Origin: Hydractinia symbiolongicarpus
Lineage: Eukaryota > Cnidaria > Hydrozoa > Anthoathecata > Hydractiniidae
Length of the DNA: 64,000 nt
Reading direction: 5' to 3'
NCBI RefSeq assembly: GCF_029227915.1
Contig: NC_079882.1
Location: 2,046,001 to 2,110,000 of the forward strand
The position numbers were made by a program, and so were the translations under genes. Under the pieces are notes generated by a model. It worked only from the letters and a program-made list of their open reading frames with translations. It searched no databases and was not told where the DNA came from. The number at the start of each line of letters is the position of its first letter. The first letter of the stretch is position 1. Below, piece after piece: positions 22,801 to 36,068 of the stretch.

Positions 22801-25800
22801 ATCGGATATTCATCTCATACCTGATCCACCGCGTTTCACGATAGTTGGGTTTGGTGCCACCTGAATCCTACTTCTGGCAGAACTTTGTGATGCTACAAGA
22901 AAAGTGATCACACAATTTAATAAAATTTGACAATAGAAAGATTTCGTACCGGCCAACACCGAAAGTTAAGTCGGCCTAAGTGGAGACGAAATCAGTACTT
23001 GTACTCGTACAAACAGATCGCGCTGATTAAACAGTCGAAATTGGAGATGAATACTGTAGATAAAAGCACTGTTGTTGCAGCCTCTAAGCTTTCCCATTTT
23101 TTAATATCATTCCTGACACAACATAAAGGAACGTTTGGTGTCAAATATTTAGATTGCATTTTCTAGTTACTGTGCCAATGTTTGTGAAATCTTATTCATC
23201 ATGGAGATTGCAAAATTTGTCCAAGGTAGCTAACAGAATGTCATGACAGTTAAAAGAACCTAAAACATAACAGAAAGAAACCCGGCAACACAAGCTTACA
23301 TTTATTGAAATCGATTTGCATTGGATGTAATTCTTCATCATCGCTCCAATCAAGTGAAAAAGTCCGTTCAATCGACGTATCAGCTTTTGTTTTACGGCCA
23401 GGATCTGTCCACGCGTGTCTGTCTCTGCTAAGATTCAGTAATTGCGACGCTATGAAATGAAGAAAAGTTAAAAATGAAGACCTAAATAAAAATTCTATCA
23501 TTATGTAATATATTAAAAGATCATTCAAAGTAGCATAACGGTAACATTAAATAAAATATTGGTGAGGATAATATAAAGAGAATTTTCACATTTCTTCTGG
23601 TCTGAAAGCAGAGTAGGTGAAGGGTTTAAAATGGGAAAGGACGTAAAACAAGGTGGGCAATAATACTAAACCTATTTGAGGTGGCATATCATGATAGGCA
23701 CGAGGTTCTGGGTCAGAATCATAGTCATCTTCTGGTCGATAATGGTTTGTTACGTCTTCAAGGCTAACATGCTCTGAACCGATAGATAGTTCGTCATCTG
23801 AAAACATTCACAATTAAAAAAGTAAACGTGCAATGGAGATCCTTCTGCCGATTAGTTTTTAATTTTAAGCTTCCACCTGCATAAAAATCCAACCTATCAG
23901 TCCAATACATATGCTGTTAAATGAATATTAGCAGTGCACTGAGAGTTGATAGTTGACTTTTCAAAGTCAAAACACATCTTAAACGATAACAATATGTCAC
24001 AGACATGCTTACTTATAAACACAAAGACATGGTGCATTTTAAAAAAATTATCTTTAAAAATACAACATTTATATCAAATGTAGAAGTTTACGAAGGTGTG
24101 TAGAACATAAATCTCCAAATACCGTAAATAATTAAAAAGACAACTATAATTCACAAAATCATTTTTGTCTCCGAAGGTGTGTATTTGAAAGGTGTAGAGA
24201 AAGTGTAGCGGGAGGGGAAAGGGGGGGAGGGGAAAGGGGGAGGTATTTCAGCCTGGAGACTTATTGATTCACATTGTAGAATTTTTTAATAATCCTGGAA
24301 CTTTACTTGAGAGGATTGGCTTTCCAAAATTTGGGGCTTTTTTGATTATTTACTGTATGTATAAATTCACATGAAATTGCTAATATTTTATTCAATGTTT
24401 AATTCCACGTATTAATGTTTCTGATTACGTCATGTTCGTATGTTATTTAATAAAAACCTGAAAATTAGCATGCATGCATCAAACTAACAACATCTAATTA
24501 AGTTTAAAGTTGACAATTAGAATCATTTACCAATGCATTAGTATATACTATTCTATGCATGACGATAATTCTGAGTTTCATTTAATTTTTATGACTTTTT
24601 AAACATGTTAGAATAACAATAAATTAAGAAGGGATATAATTCTATGCATAATTATTTTACTCTGAGCAAGTCAAACAACTTCCATAAAGTCAGCACATAG
24701 ATTTATACCCCCTTGAAAACAGTTTAGTCGGGTTAGTTAGAATAACTTACTTGACAAGTTAGTCCTGTTAAACGAATTCGAACGGTTTTTGGCTAAGAAG
24801 AATAACATTTTACAATATTAATGATGACATTCATGCATGTAGTGGTGCTCCTTCCTCTTCCTCTTCGTTACAACTTATAACAAGGAAAGGATAACATTAA
24901 AATTCATTAACAAGTTTTATCAAACACAAAAAAGCTTTAAAGTTTAAAGCAATACTTTTTCAGCTTTGGGTTGGGCAAGAGGCATTAGAAATTTTTTCAC
25001 CGGACAAATGCCAATAAAAGGACCGTATAAAGCCTCAAAAAAAAATGACTCAACCCAAACCTGATATGTATTGCCAGAACCACGGTTAAAATCTTGGTGC
25101 AAAATACAATATGTAAGAGTGCAGTTTAGGGTCTCCCTTTTTGTTTATTAAAAAAATTTATTGAAAAAAAAAAGAAAAATGTTTTTTACCTTCATCATAA
25201 TCCCAGTCAAGGCTGAGCACACTGTTCATACTACCAAACTTATTTTGTTTAGAAATTCGTCGAACCTCGCTACTGTCTTTACGATTGGATAATTTTTGAT
25301 ACTGACCTATGTATAGGGGAAATAAATTTATAAAAAGAAAAAACTATTTTACTACACACAATATAACTGCTCACACAGTATACATAAAACAACTGTATTA
25401 AAATTATATTTCATTTGAATATAAACCTTTTCGGCTTTCAAAAGCGATAACTTCTAACTTAGCTGACAACGATCCTCGAACTCTCATCAGTTCAGGTGTT
25501 GAAGTATCATCTTTAAGCCATTTTTCTGGACTTCTTGATGGACCAGGTGTTTGGAACTTCTTAGGAGATTCAAATAACCTAAAATAGTATTGTAATGATG
25601 ATACACATAAACTTTGATCTTCAAAGGAAAAAAAGTGGACATATTCAAAGTTTGTTGTCAGGCTTTCTGACAGCATGTGCAAAATGTCAAATTCACCAAT
25701 GTTGCACACCGGAGAGCAAGCCCAAACCAATTAAATGGGCTTTTGCTGCACATGTGAAACAATATATCTAAAAAAACCTGTATAGCACAGGTTTTTTTGG

Positions 25801-26382
25801 GTATATTGTTAATAATATATATATAAATATCTATCCACATAATTATATCCTCCATAAAAATCTTTTTTGTAAATTGACATAATGTATCCTAAGAAAGATC
25901 TAAAGTTTAAAAATACTATCTCGGCATGTTTGAAAGCCAATAAAATTTACTTTCCATCTTAAATATTGCTATAAAGGCCTAAAAAATTGCCATTGTTTCT
26001 CAACTTATACTTCCTGCATTAATTTCTTTCACGTGGACCCTTTTTTTAAAGTAATAGAAAAGGAGAAACAATAGTAGAATAGACCAACTTACCAACTATC
26101 TTCAGAATCAAGGTCAGTGTCAAATTCAAACTCTTGAACTGGTCCAACATTTTCCAAGGAGCACCGATCATTATTGTTCATGTTTTCGTCATGGCTAACT
26201 GAGTTACTACTCTCAAAATGTTCTGAAAACCCATTTTCATGTTTTTTAGGAGAAGGCAGATCATTCTCCTCTTCCAGTTTATGAACTAAGTCATGAAGTT
26301 TATTTACACTTTCCCTTGCTCCAACCTTCTGGTGCACATTCTCACCATTCACAACAATAGTTTCTACATCAACAGAACCCAT
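19884..26382 (-). CDS. multi-exon disordered Ser/Pro/Arg/Gly-rich protein, unknown
   Basis: Seventeen exons join in frame to 534 residues: 26382-26093, 25578-25427, 25306-25190, 24792-24751, 23797-23672, 23449-23300, 22892-22821, 22733-22677, 22568-22530, 22415-22401, 22234-22190, 22100-22071, 21100-21059, 20972-20826, 20323-20279, 20201-20066 and 19983-19884. The start MGSVDVETIVVNGENVHQ opens a 5' exon with a short helical stretch (VNKLHDLVHKLEEENDL) and an acidic end (TDLDSEDSW). Exon 2 has SPKKFQTPGPSRSPEKW. Exons 3 and 6 each contain SLDW followed by acidic residues (SLDWDYDE, SLDWSDDEE). The 3' half is Arg/Pro/Gly/Ser-rich (RGPGSFNN, PRGPGGLGKSHSASELQ, SPSPRRPKEP) and ends QSWQADY. No folded domain is visible; it may be a cytoskeletal or scaffold-type linear-motif protein. 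Thirteen introns in a row (after exons 2 to 14) and also the one after exon 15 are phase 1. Additional exons could be missed. Confidence 0.75.
23820..24740. other. large intron of the disordered-protein gene
   Basis: Intron between the exons at 23797 and 24751. It is AT-rich, with a G-rich purine run near 24210-24242 (GGGAGGGGAAAGGGGGGAGG). No exon is supported inside. Confidence 0.5.
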
Positions 26383-26399
26383 ATGCTGATATTTACATG

Positions 26400-27445
26400 A
26401 ACCATTAAGTCAAATTTTCATATTAATATAGCTAATGTATGCCACTATATATTACAAACTGTGGCAATGTGTGTTTTTCTGAAAAAGTAAAAAAGAAAAT
26501 AAACAAAAAATAGTATACACAAAGTATACCCCATTACCCAAATACACTTACACATGTTAATTTTTTTCGGCATTTGATGTAATATGCCGTGGTGCATTTT
26601 TGCAAATCTACATAAACAGCACCTTTGTATGTACATCACTTAGCTTTTACAAATTGAAACTTAACCACACTTAAATACTCCTCCATTTTGTTAGTATCTA
26701 TTCTTTCATATTTTGAGTTTATCTGTTTTGGTGCTACATAATATAAAGTTGTGTTAACCTTTTCATGGTACTCTAAACCATGTAATATTATTAGTCATCT
26801 ATTTAATAGTTTGGAAATAAGCAGTCCTTCAAGCACAGGGAATGTTATTCTTTTTATTTAACATCGTTTTAGTCAAAATACACCAAATTAGTCTCAGCTG
26901 GTTGGTTGTACTCTTGCAGCTGTTTTAGGTGTTTAAACTCCTTTTGGAAAATATATTTTATTAAATAGTAGACTTAAAGGATGTCAAGTAAGCTCATTTA
27001 AATCAAGTCTAAGAATTTAAGATTTTTTTTAACTTACTGACGTAATACCCAAGAGGATTCAAGAATTTAAGTACATCTAGGCAAGAATATAATATTATTA
27101 TCCATAAAACATTTGCATCTAAAGAGGTTCCTTAAAAAAAAAAAGATACGGATTGAAAGTTAACATATGTATAGGAAAAATGTTTCATGGAAGAGTACTA
27201 ACAAAAAAAATTATATAACTAAAAGTATAAAGCATTGGGAACAATCTGGTAAGAGACGGCATCTGGGACAAACACAGATTCAGGATATAGCTCCACTTAA
27301 AATATATAGGCATGAAGAAATATCAATGTAGTACAGTCCATAGCAGAGATTTGTGGATATCCCATAATTTTTCATTTTTTCTTTCTCAATTGAAAAACAC
27401 TAAAGGACAAAAAAAATCACCAATTACTTTATCCACACAATGGCC
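26400..27445. other. upstream flank, no gene seen
   Basis: AT-rich sequence with only short random open frames; presumably the promoter and 5' UTR side of the minus-strand gene starting at 26382. Confidence 0.4.
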
Positions 27446-27449
27446 CTAA

Positions 27450-27983
27450 ACTAAAATCACTGCACTTAGAGGTTTTCATGTTTACTGCAACACTGTTAAT
27501 TGGGAGCCGTATGTTGGGCAAAAAATATCTTTTAAGCGTGAACACAATAACAAGTACGATAAGTTTGCGGTGGCTGGACAAGCGTTCTTGAGAGGTCGAT
27601 TAGGAGAAATAATTGTTAGACATATTCCTAGAGAAGTTTTCCGTTATACTTGGTATGCTATGGCAGGAGGAGCATTTGTTAAGGATACAAAACAGAGGCC
27701 ATCCCCATTACTTCAGGGTGGGCTTGAAATACAAATCAAAATGGAAGTAAGCTGGCTGAACAAACAAAAACTTTTGATTTACACAGCAAAAGTTACAGAA
27801 GTTCAATATCCAATGTATTTGGATTATGTCGACAGCTTCAAAGCTATCTTGGAAGAACTTGTTGGCCATGAAATCGAAGATTTAGATAACGATGAGGAAG
27901 TGGAAAGTGACAATGAAGAAGAAAGTAATTGCGAAGAAGCTGCTGAAAACTGCAGTGACAATGAATGTATGATTACTCATTAG
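27450..27983 (+). CDS. HIRAN-like domain protein, partial or single exon
   Basis: The frame is open from 27450 with no methionine before 27570. It reads GFHVYCNTVNWEPYVGQKIS, then EHNNKYDKFAVA and later IIVRHIPREVFRYTWYAM, the pattern of HIRAN-like domains (H-V-Y, W-x-P, D-x-x-A-V-x, G/R-H-I-P-R-E). These are common in invertebrate lineage-specific and transposon-linked proteins. An acidic tail (DNDEEVESDNEEESN) precedes the stop. A plausible splice acceptor (CACTTAG) lies just before the domain, so an upstream exon may exist that I cannot find. It may be a live gene, an exon or a transposon relic. HIRAN domains bind DNA ends in repair proteins; I do not claim that role here. Confidence 0.5.
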   Translation, partial: TKITALRGFHVYCNTVNWEPYVGQKISFKREHNNKYDKFAVAGQAFLRGRLGEIIVRHIPREVFRYTWYAMAGGAFVKDTKQRPSPLLQGGLEIQIKMEVSWLNKQKLLIYTAKVTEVQYPMYLDYVDSFKAILEELVGHEIEDLDNDEEVESDNEEESNCEEAAENCSDNECMITH

Positions 27984-27989
27984 TTATAA

Positions 27990-30570
27990 TTAGTATTTCT
28001 TTTCGTTGAAAATTTATTAAAATCTAGTATCTGTCTTGTTCTTTTCAGGATAACATAGCCTTGAAATTTAATCGATGCGCGAAAATAAATTTTAATTGAG
28101 GACAAAAAATGATATATATATGATGTATATGGTAATGTATACACACTAGGGAGTTTTTAAATTTTTTTAGTTTTTTTTTTTAGATCACAAATTAAGGGTG
28201 GTTTAATTAACACGGACCAGAAATTAAGGGCGGTTTAATTAACACGGTTGGAAGTCAACCGCGTTGCGTTAATAACCACACAGCGTTAATTTTGTGTAAT
28301 AAGGTATGTTGGTAATAATGTACCTAACAAGTCTTTTAAAACACACAATCATATGAAACTTGTCGATACGGAGTTCCCCTGAACTTAAGAAATCATTGTT
28401 CTTTGTTTTAAAATATAACAACGAGACATTGTCCAAATTCATTCAAAAAAATATTGAAACAAAGAATAACGTAAACACAGAAACACATTTTTAGAAAATA
28501 TCAGAAAGTTTCTCGTTTAATTATACCGTTTGCCTATCGTGCACGCTAGCGAGTACTGTGTGAGTAAAATAGAAAAAATGTGTGAGTATTTTCGAAGTAC
28601 TCGTACGTGCAGGATACTTGTCGCATACTCATAGAATACCCACAGAAGAAATTACTGGTACCCGTAGTTTAATACTCGTGTATAGTTACTCGTGATCGGC
28701 ATTGTATTTCCTTGGTTTTCAATAATTTATGTTTGTCTACGGTAAGGTGAAAAGTATCTACAAAATATGTATAAAAAGAACATTGTTTTTTACCTAATTA
28801 AGGGGGTGTTGACAATTCACCTTTATATTTTTTAATGACTACAGACTGCTAGACGTCAAGCTGCTTTTTCCAAAGTCGCTGGAAGAGTACAAATATTCTT
28901 TGATGGTTCTGCTTTTCTCTGTTTGAAAAAAACTTGTTTTTGCTGCTTTAAAGCATGACAAGCCATATAAAGGATGGCATAATTTCCCAAATTAGGATTC
29001 GATTAGCTAGGCAAATTTAGTGACATTAGGAAATGGTTGTTTAAGCCATAAAAGTTGTACCTCAGTTTACCATAAGACACCTACATGTTTATTTAGCACT
29101 GAATCTCTCATTAAACCCATGTACCAAACAAAAACATACCATACAGTAATTTGAATTTTCAAAACTTACATTTCAACCTGGACCCCAGGCTCTTTGTCTC
29201 TTTTATAACAGGACGGCAAAGTGAGATAGAAATCCTGGAATGGAGGTTGCTCACAATCTGCATTATTCTATGTTTATAACCGCCAAAACAAAACATCTAA
29301 CAATTTATGCACATGCAACAAAAATAAAAATAAAATAATAATAAAATAAAAATGGAAAATGTCCAAAAAAATCAAAGGTGTCTAAGAACTGTTACGTAAA
29401 AAGCGAAATACGCTAAAACTATATACTTGCTTTGCCATTCCAGAAGTACACTAGGGGAAAAAAGTATACCAGACATTGAAAAAAGTCCATCATTTTTTAT
29501 TAAGTCATACAAAATCAGCAGTTCAGTCTATTGTATACGGCAACCCTTTCAAAGTTATACTCAAAATATAAGAAACCAATAGTTGACAACACATAAAAAG
29601 AAATATAAAAACTTGAATCATTTGTTATATTGTATATCTACCGAAATATTCCAATCCAAAATATTAAAAGAACAGTTTGCCTTACAGACCCAAACTTATA
29701 ATTTAGAAAATCAAAATCAAGGAAAACTTTATGTGTCAGGAAAGCAGTACAAACGTGCCATGCGTGATAGCAATGCAGCGTTTTCAAATTTAAGATTTAA
29801 ATATATTTCAAGCAATCGTAACGTAACAGATGTAAGTATTGATTTAAGTTTAGGTTTTAGGTTTATTATAACATCAATAAGAACAACAACACTGAATTCA
29901 TACACTCTGTAGGATTAAAAACAGTATATAACAATGGAAAAATTACTATTTACAGTTGATCTAATTTTTTTGTAGAATATACATGCTGTTTTTATAAGAA
30001 TAGTGTGTTTTCGTTTTAGCCTTCATGTTCTTAACAAATGTTTATATGTAAAACAATCAATCAAGCTTAGACATATTCTTAGGATATTCTTAACTTCTGA
30101 CCAATTTTTCAGAGTATATTCTTACAAATTAATTGCTTGAGGAAAATATTTTCTGGCTCAAGACACAGCAAGAAACTTAATATTTAAGGAAAAATTTAAC
30201 TCTGAAAGTTAAAACGGCTAAAAATGGTTATACACCCAAATTCATTTCTCTACCAAATAATCTCAACAACACACCTGCTTTTTTTTGCGTTCTTAGTAGG
30301 AAGTTTACTAGCATTCTCTGGATAAAAAACAGTTCAATCAGCTTCTCACTTTAAATATTAAACTTCGTTTTATCCTGAAGAGAGCGAATTGGAAGCGTAT
30401 ACAATTTTTTGATACATACATCATACATACATTTTACTCGTTTCAGCCTCAATATTCATAACTTTCTTAACAAAAACTATCCTAATTAATCTTAAAAAAT
30501 GTCCCTAGCATGGCTATGGCCTGAAAAATATAATTTTCTTAATAAAATAAAGCTTGCTATAAGTCACTTG
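27990..30570. other. non-coding with small repeats
   Basis: Contains two tandem GGTTTAATTAACACGG units at 28198-28245, GAGTACTGTGTGAGTA-type repeats near 28550-28700 and the CCTCG-family hairpin at 29174-29249. An open frame at 29583-29912 has no recognisable domain and is not called. Confidence 0.4.
29174..29249. mobile_element. short hairpin of the CCTCG-CCAGG family
   Basis: CAACCTGGACCCCAGGC at the left and ATCCTGGAATGGAGGTTG at the right are inverse repeats, related to the elements at 3524-4408 and 15158-15253. Confidence 0.45.
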
Positions 30571-30577
30571 GCTATTT

Positions 30578-30832
30578 GTAGCGCCGTAGATTAGTGGTTA
30601 TAGCTCTCGCACTCTGTGCGGGAGACTGGGGTTCGATTGACGTCGGTTCAACATGGGTGAGTGAATGTTACCATAGCCCTGGGTTAACCCAAGCCATGTG
30701 AGGGAAATTGGGGAGATGGCACATTGTGTGGGCCGTTGGATATTGCCAGGAGTGTCTAGTACAGCGCAGGCCCTAATTGGGTCTGTGTAGCGTAGCTCAA
30801 AAAGAGCATTAAATACTTTAGGACTCTCCATC
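30578..30832 (+). mobile_element. tRNA-derived SINE, copy 1
   Basis: The head GTAGCGCCGTAGATTAGTGG contains an A-box-like TAGATTAGTGGTTATAG, and GGGTTCGATTG is a B box, so it has a Pol III internal promoter. A non-tRNA body of about 190 bp follows, ending near CTTTAGGACTCTCCAT. The GC content is clearly above the flanks. Confidence 0.7.
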
Positions 30833-30839
30833 TAAGTCA

Positions 30840-33800
30840 AGGCCCATCCTGGTAATAATAGACAGAGTATATCCCTCGATATTTGTGACGCTAGCCATGT
30901 AACATATGCACTTTTATATTAAGAACAAACAATCGAGATTGGACATATTCTTACGATATTCTGAACTTCTAACCCATTTTTATCAGCATTATATATCTTA
31001 AGGCTTTGTTTTTCTAGAAAAATTATATAATTTTTTAAAACATGCTAAATCCAAGGTGTATTGGAAATTCATGAATTACAACCTGGCACAAGGTCTGGGG
31101 GTTTAGGAATGCTTAAATGTAAACAAAGACGTGTGCCAGAGAGGCAATAAATCTTTTTAAAAAAAGAGCCTCTCCTTGTTAGTACTTCTCTTATGCGGAT
31201 TTAAAGTCCAGCTTACACCATTTGCAGAAAAAATAATTATGGCTGCGCTAACTCCAAAAAGCGTATTGAGTTGAGGGAGATCGTCAATAGTTAACAAAAT
31301 ATTTTTTGTGAAAACCAAACAAAGAAGAATGCAGCTGATTTCCAACGCAAAGAAGTTGTGATTCCTTTTGTAACGCGTGTCGCATAATTATTTTACACCT
31401 TTTGGGAAAGAATTGGAAAATATAAAAGATCTTAAGCAATCAAAACAATTACTAGCATTCTATTAACATTTCAAAGATAAACAAACCAAACCACCCTCCT
31501 GCTGTCAAAACGTAACTCCGCCGCCATCTTACATTCAAAGCTTGTTTTCTTTTTTACAACGACCGTAAAGTAAGCGAACACGGCCCTGTTTGCAATCTGT
31601 TGTTTTTTTTCGCGATAAAAAATAATGACACTTTTGTGGCACATCTCGTGTAGGGATTGTTGCCTGATGTCGGATGAGCTATCGACAACCTTGATAAAAT
31701 ACGATATATTCATTTTTAATTAAATAGGAAAAAGTTACGGAACCGTTTTCATTGTACATAATCTCTTTAACAAAAATCGAAGCTTATTATTTCCAACATT
31801 GGCTCCACTAATTTTTACGTTTTTTTGCCATAAGTAATTTAATATCGTCCTCGTTCCCAGACCCCTTATCTTGGAGAGCTGTGCGAACGAGAGCGTGTTG
31901 CATCAAAACTATTACACATATTTGGTCTGTTATGGATTTTTGCTAAACTATGTGCTGGACATGGATTACACCTATTCGTGGCGGACAGAAAACAAACCGT
32001 AACTATTAGAAACATTCCATGTAAATACTCTTTTTTTTCTCTTAAAGTCAAGAATAAAAAGGGAACAATTGTATGTATAGTGTCGTAGATGGATATTTAG
32101 AGCAAATTTATTGTTGTTTTTTAACCTATCGACTTGACATAAAAATGTTTTTCACATAAAGCCGCCTTAAAATTTTGTTATAAAATATGTCTAAATTCAT
32201 ATGTCTGTCCTTAGAAAAGAAGACTAATTCCGAGGACACTTAAAAGAGCTATGTAGCCCAGTCTCTACTCTAAAATAAATTTATTGGCTCTTATAAGAAC
32301 TTTCACCTATGTAAACAACTGCCTGAATTGCTCTGTTTGTCGAAGAGAAGTGCTGGCTATATATCTTTAAAACGTAGAGTTCAATAAACATTTCTACTAA
32401 GCTTTTTTTTTATAAAATAATAGTGATGTGGTATTATAATTCAATGTTAATTTTCTTTGAGTTAAATTAGGGATTTGTTCGGATGCGGTTAATAAAGTGA
32501 ATACAGAATTTGCTTTCACGAAGATAAAAAGAAAAAAAGGAAGGCAGTGGATATGTTTTCTTTTTGTTGCATCATTGAAATCGCAAGATCTTTTATCTAA
32601 AACTGAAAGATTGGAAATTAGTTTTTGTACGTCTCGTCTTCAAGCGATATAGCCTAAATTATTTAATTAACAATTCCAATCGTTCTTGATAACATAACAG
32701 GCAGGAATTTTTTGCTCAAACATTCTAAGCAAAAGTTTTGTCCAACATCGTCTTCTTCCGACCAAAACACGTTTATTTCACAAAGAAATTTTTTTGAAAT
32801 GTCATCTTTCTGTTTTTGTCATGTAATGTTTTGATTTCATTCAAAAAAGATTTGTACAATTAAAAGGAATCATTGGACTAATGTTGATAGCTCTGATTGA
32901 ATTTTCTTTTATTTAAAAACTGTTGTATGAAAGGAATACAGGTATTTTATTTTCTATATTTTCGTTGTTCTTGTTGTTGATGTAAAAGGATAACACAGTT
33001 TTGATAAACAAAAGTTTTCTTTGTGTACCACCCTGTACCACTCGGTATTTTTTTTGCGGTTTGTAGTCGTAAAAGCAAACTTTAGTTGGGCTGAATTCTG
33101 TGGGGTTGTCAACCCCAGTTATGTTATTTCCACACGTGAGAAGTGGCTTATGTGCATAATTATATATATATAGCTTATGGTGATAGATTCTGAAGTTTGT
33201 CAGTTAAAAAAACCAAAGGTTAGACAGCAACAACTTTGGTTCCAGTATATCTTTTCTTTGTCATCTTTCGGATCTTAAAAATAAATTGTAGGTTTATCCT
33301 TTTCACGCCGTATTTCGCAGTGCAACTCATTGTTTACATAATCACATAAAAAATAGAAGACAAAAAATTAGTTAAGTTAAAACGGTACAAATTTCTGTCC
33401 CTAACGAGAAAGTAATTTACCAATGCAAATGGCTATCTACTGTAATAAAGCAACGGAAATGAAAAGATTGATACAGTACGCACAATGGTTAATTGCACAA
33501 TGATTAACCGCAAAATGTTTAAGCGAGACTTTATTTTATCATCCGCATCTTTTATATGCAACTCCATTTTTTAACTTCAGTCACAGCTGTTTAGGGACAA
33601 ACTTATTCAAATATGTTTGACGTTTTTACATGTTGTTATACATGTTATTGGAGAGGCTACGAAACGATTCAATCAGCTAAATCCTCGCACGTTCTGAAGA
33701 ATGGCGTGTAATGAACGGACCACTCACAAGGTCAATTGTACACATTTTAGAACCACATAGATATCTAAACAACCTGTTTATAAATAATTTATTTTTCTGA

Positions 33801-35930
33801 TGAACTTGTTACTTTTTTTTTTTATTTTTCGAAAAAAAAGAAATTTTTTTCTTCAATGCTATGTTACTATAGCTTTAAGAAGGTAATCAATACCTCTAAA
33901 AAGATTGTAAATCATTCTTGTTGCTTCGATTTGATTTATGTGCACTAAACTTGTGTGTTTCTATGCAAAACTTCAAAGGATGTAGCTAGTTTGTTTAAAA
34001 AGTTTGAAGTTTATTTTAAAAGAAAACCTGTAATACGGACATACGATGTTAAAAAAATTATAAGATGCTCTGGGGACAAGCTGGTGGTAATGCTGACATG
34101 ATAAAACAAAATTAAAAAGTTGATCTGGCTTTAAAAAGTAACGCTGCTATTTTTTTTTATACTTAGCTCATAAGTGTATTATAGTTGACACAGATAATAA
34201 TTTCTTTTATTTTCTAATTTCAATCTAATATCTTTAACACACTTTCTTTAACCCGTTTAGGCCAGCCTCGATCCCAGGACCTAATCCTATTTCTTAAATG
34301 CAGTTTTGAGAAGGCATTACTGCACTGCGTTTGTTTTAATATTGAGTATATTCTTTTTGTTTGGAACAACTTTAAAAATTTGATATTGAACAGTTGAACA
34401 GACAATTTTTGATAGGATTATTCATCTATCTTGAATTTTTCTCTGCTAATTAAAATTATCTTGCTCGTGTAATCTATTATCGTATATAATTATAATATTT
34501 AAAATCGAAGATCTGAGTACTAAATTAATTTTAAGAAAATAAATTTTAATTCAAGGTTTACGCCCTTTAGAATTAAATGACATCAAGCACACAAATGCAT
34601 GACTATTTAGTAGAAGTTTAGTGATCTTGTTACGTTTTAAGTGTCACGGATTTGCAAGAATATTACTGCAGGACTCATGGTGAACATCGCGACTCGGCAA
34701 AAAAATGACTTTGTGTGTTAATTTTTAATATTATTTAATATTATATATAGTATATATATACATAGCTATAGTATATTTAATTTATATTGTTTTGCTAGAA
34801 TACCATAGAATCTAGACCTATTTAAAATATATTGAATGCAAATTTAGACGAAATTGTATGTGGTATTTTTAGAGTTAGATTTGGTTGACATATTATACGG
34901 AGAATAAAGTTGCAAAGTGAAAGTTTTTTGATCTGGAAGTTTTTTATACAAATGTTTGAATAATCTCAATGTTACAACTTTTTTATAATTTCGCAATTTC
35001 GCCAGATATCTAAGCCGTTTAGGATTTCCTAACTTGTATTTTTATCGTTTTAATAAAACTTTAATTTTGATATGGTAAATATCGACCGATATTTTGCTTC
35101 AATAAAATAAGTATGAAATGTGTTGGCAAGGCTTCTTTATGCATTTTGGCGGAGTGTTATCTGTGGGCACAGCTAGTTTAGATAATCTGTTATTAATTTG
35201 AAATTTTTTTTGTCAATACAATCACACAGGTTTGACAGTTACTACTTTTCGTGTTTTTCTGATTCTTTTAGCGAAACTTTTGGAAACTTCAAAAACAAAA
35301 TGTCAACTCATCAAAAGAAATTTTTAATCATGTTAGTGCAAGGAGGTTTTCTTAATGGGATCAAAAATGAGAATTACTACATCGTCGTCGCTCCAATTAA
35401 GTTGTAAATTTTTCGACTAAAAGTCGAAAATAATAAAAATGTTCTTTAGCTATTAAATCTAACCTTTATCGATTTTTGCTTTAACAAATGACGACTTTTT
35501 TACTTTGTAGCTAGCATGTCATTCCATTACATTGTAACATATTGTAAAGCTAAAGTTTATTGACCTCTGTTGTGTTTTATGAATTAAATTTGAGTCGACT
35601 AAATTCTCCAGGTTTTTTTCGTGCAGAGTTATACTAAAAAGTTAACCTCTATTCTTACATATTTAGGTTACAATTGGTGTTACGTTTTTTAATATTTTAC
35701 AACCAATTCACATTTGAACTACTTTTTTTTATAAGCATGCTTTTTTTTGACCCAGCCTCAGTATGCTTAGAAAAAAGGTGTTTTTAGGCTTAAATTATGC
35801 TTAATTTTTAGGATTTTTTAGCGTAAGTGTACTTATAAAAAAAGGGTTTAGAATGAGGCAATATGATCAGTTTCTGAAAATTCTTAAAATGCGATCGGCG
35901 ATGGAGTACATAAGCTTAAAACGTAACTCT
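30840..35930. other. five-kilobase non-coding AT-rich stretch
   Basis: I find no similarity-supported exon on either strand. Short TCC-CAG phrases related to the CCTCG hairpin family occur near 31850 and 34262, and TATA repeats near 33165 and 34745. It may contain UTRs or regulatory DNA, but nothing I can define. Confidence 0.45.
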
Positions 35931-36068
35931 AATTTACGATGGCCCCTATGGCTCACTTCTCTTCCAAATCAAAATCACTTCTCTTCTATATAACGAAACA
36001 CTTCTCTTCTGTATTTTGACACTTCTCTTCAGTATTTTGACACTTCTCTTCTGCACTTAACACTTCTC

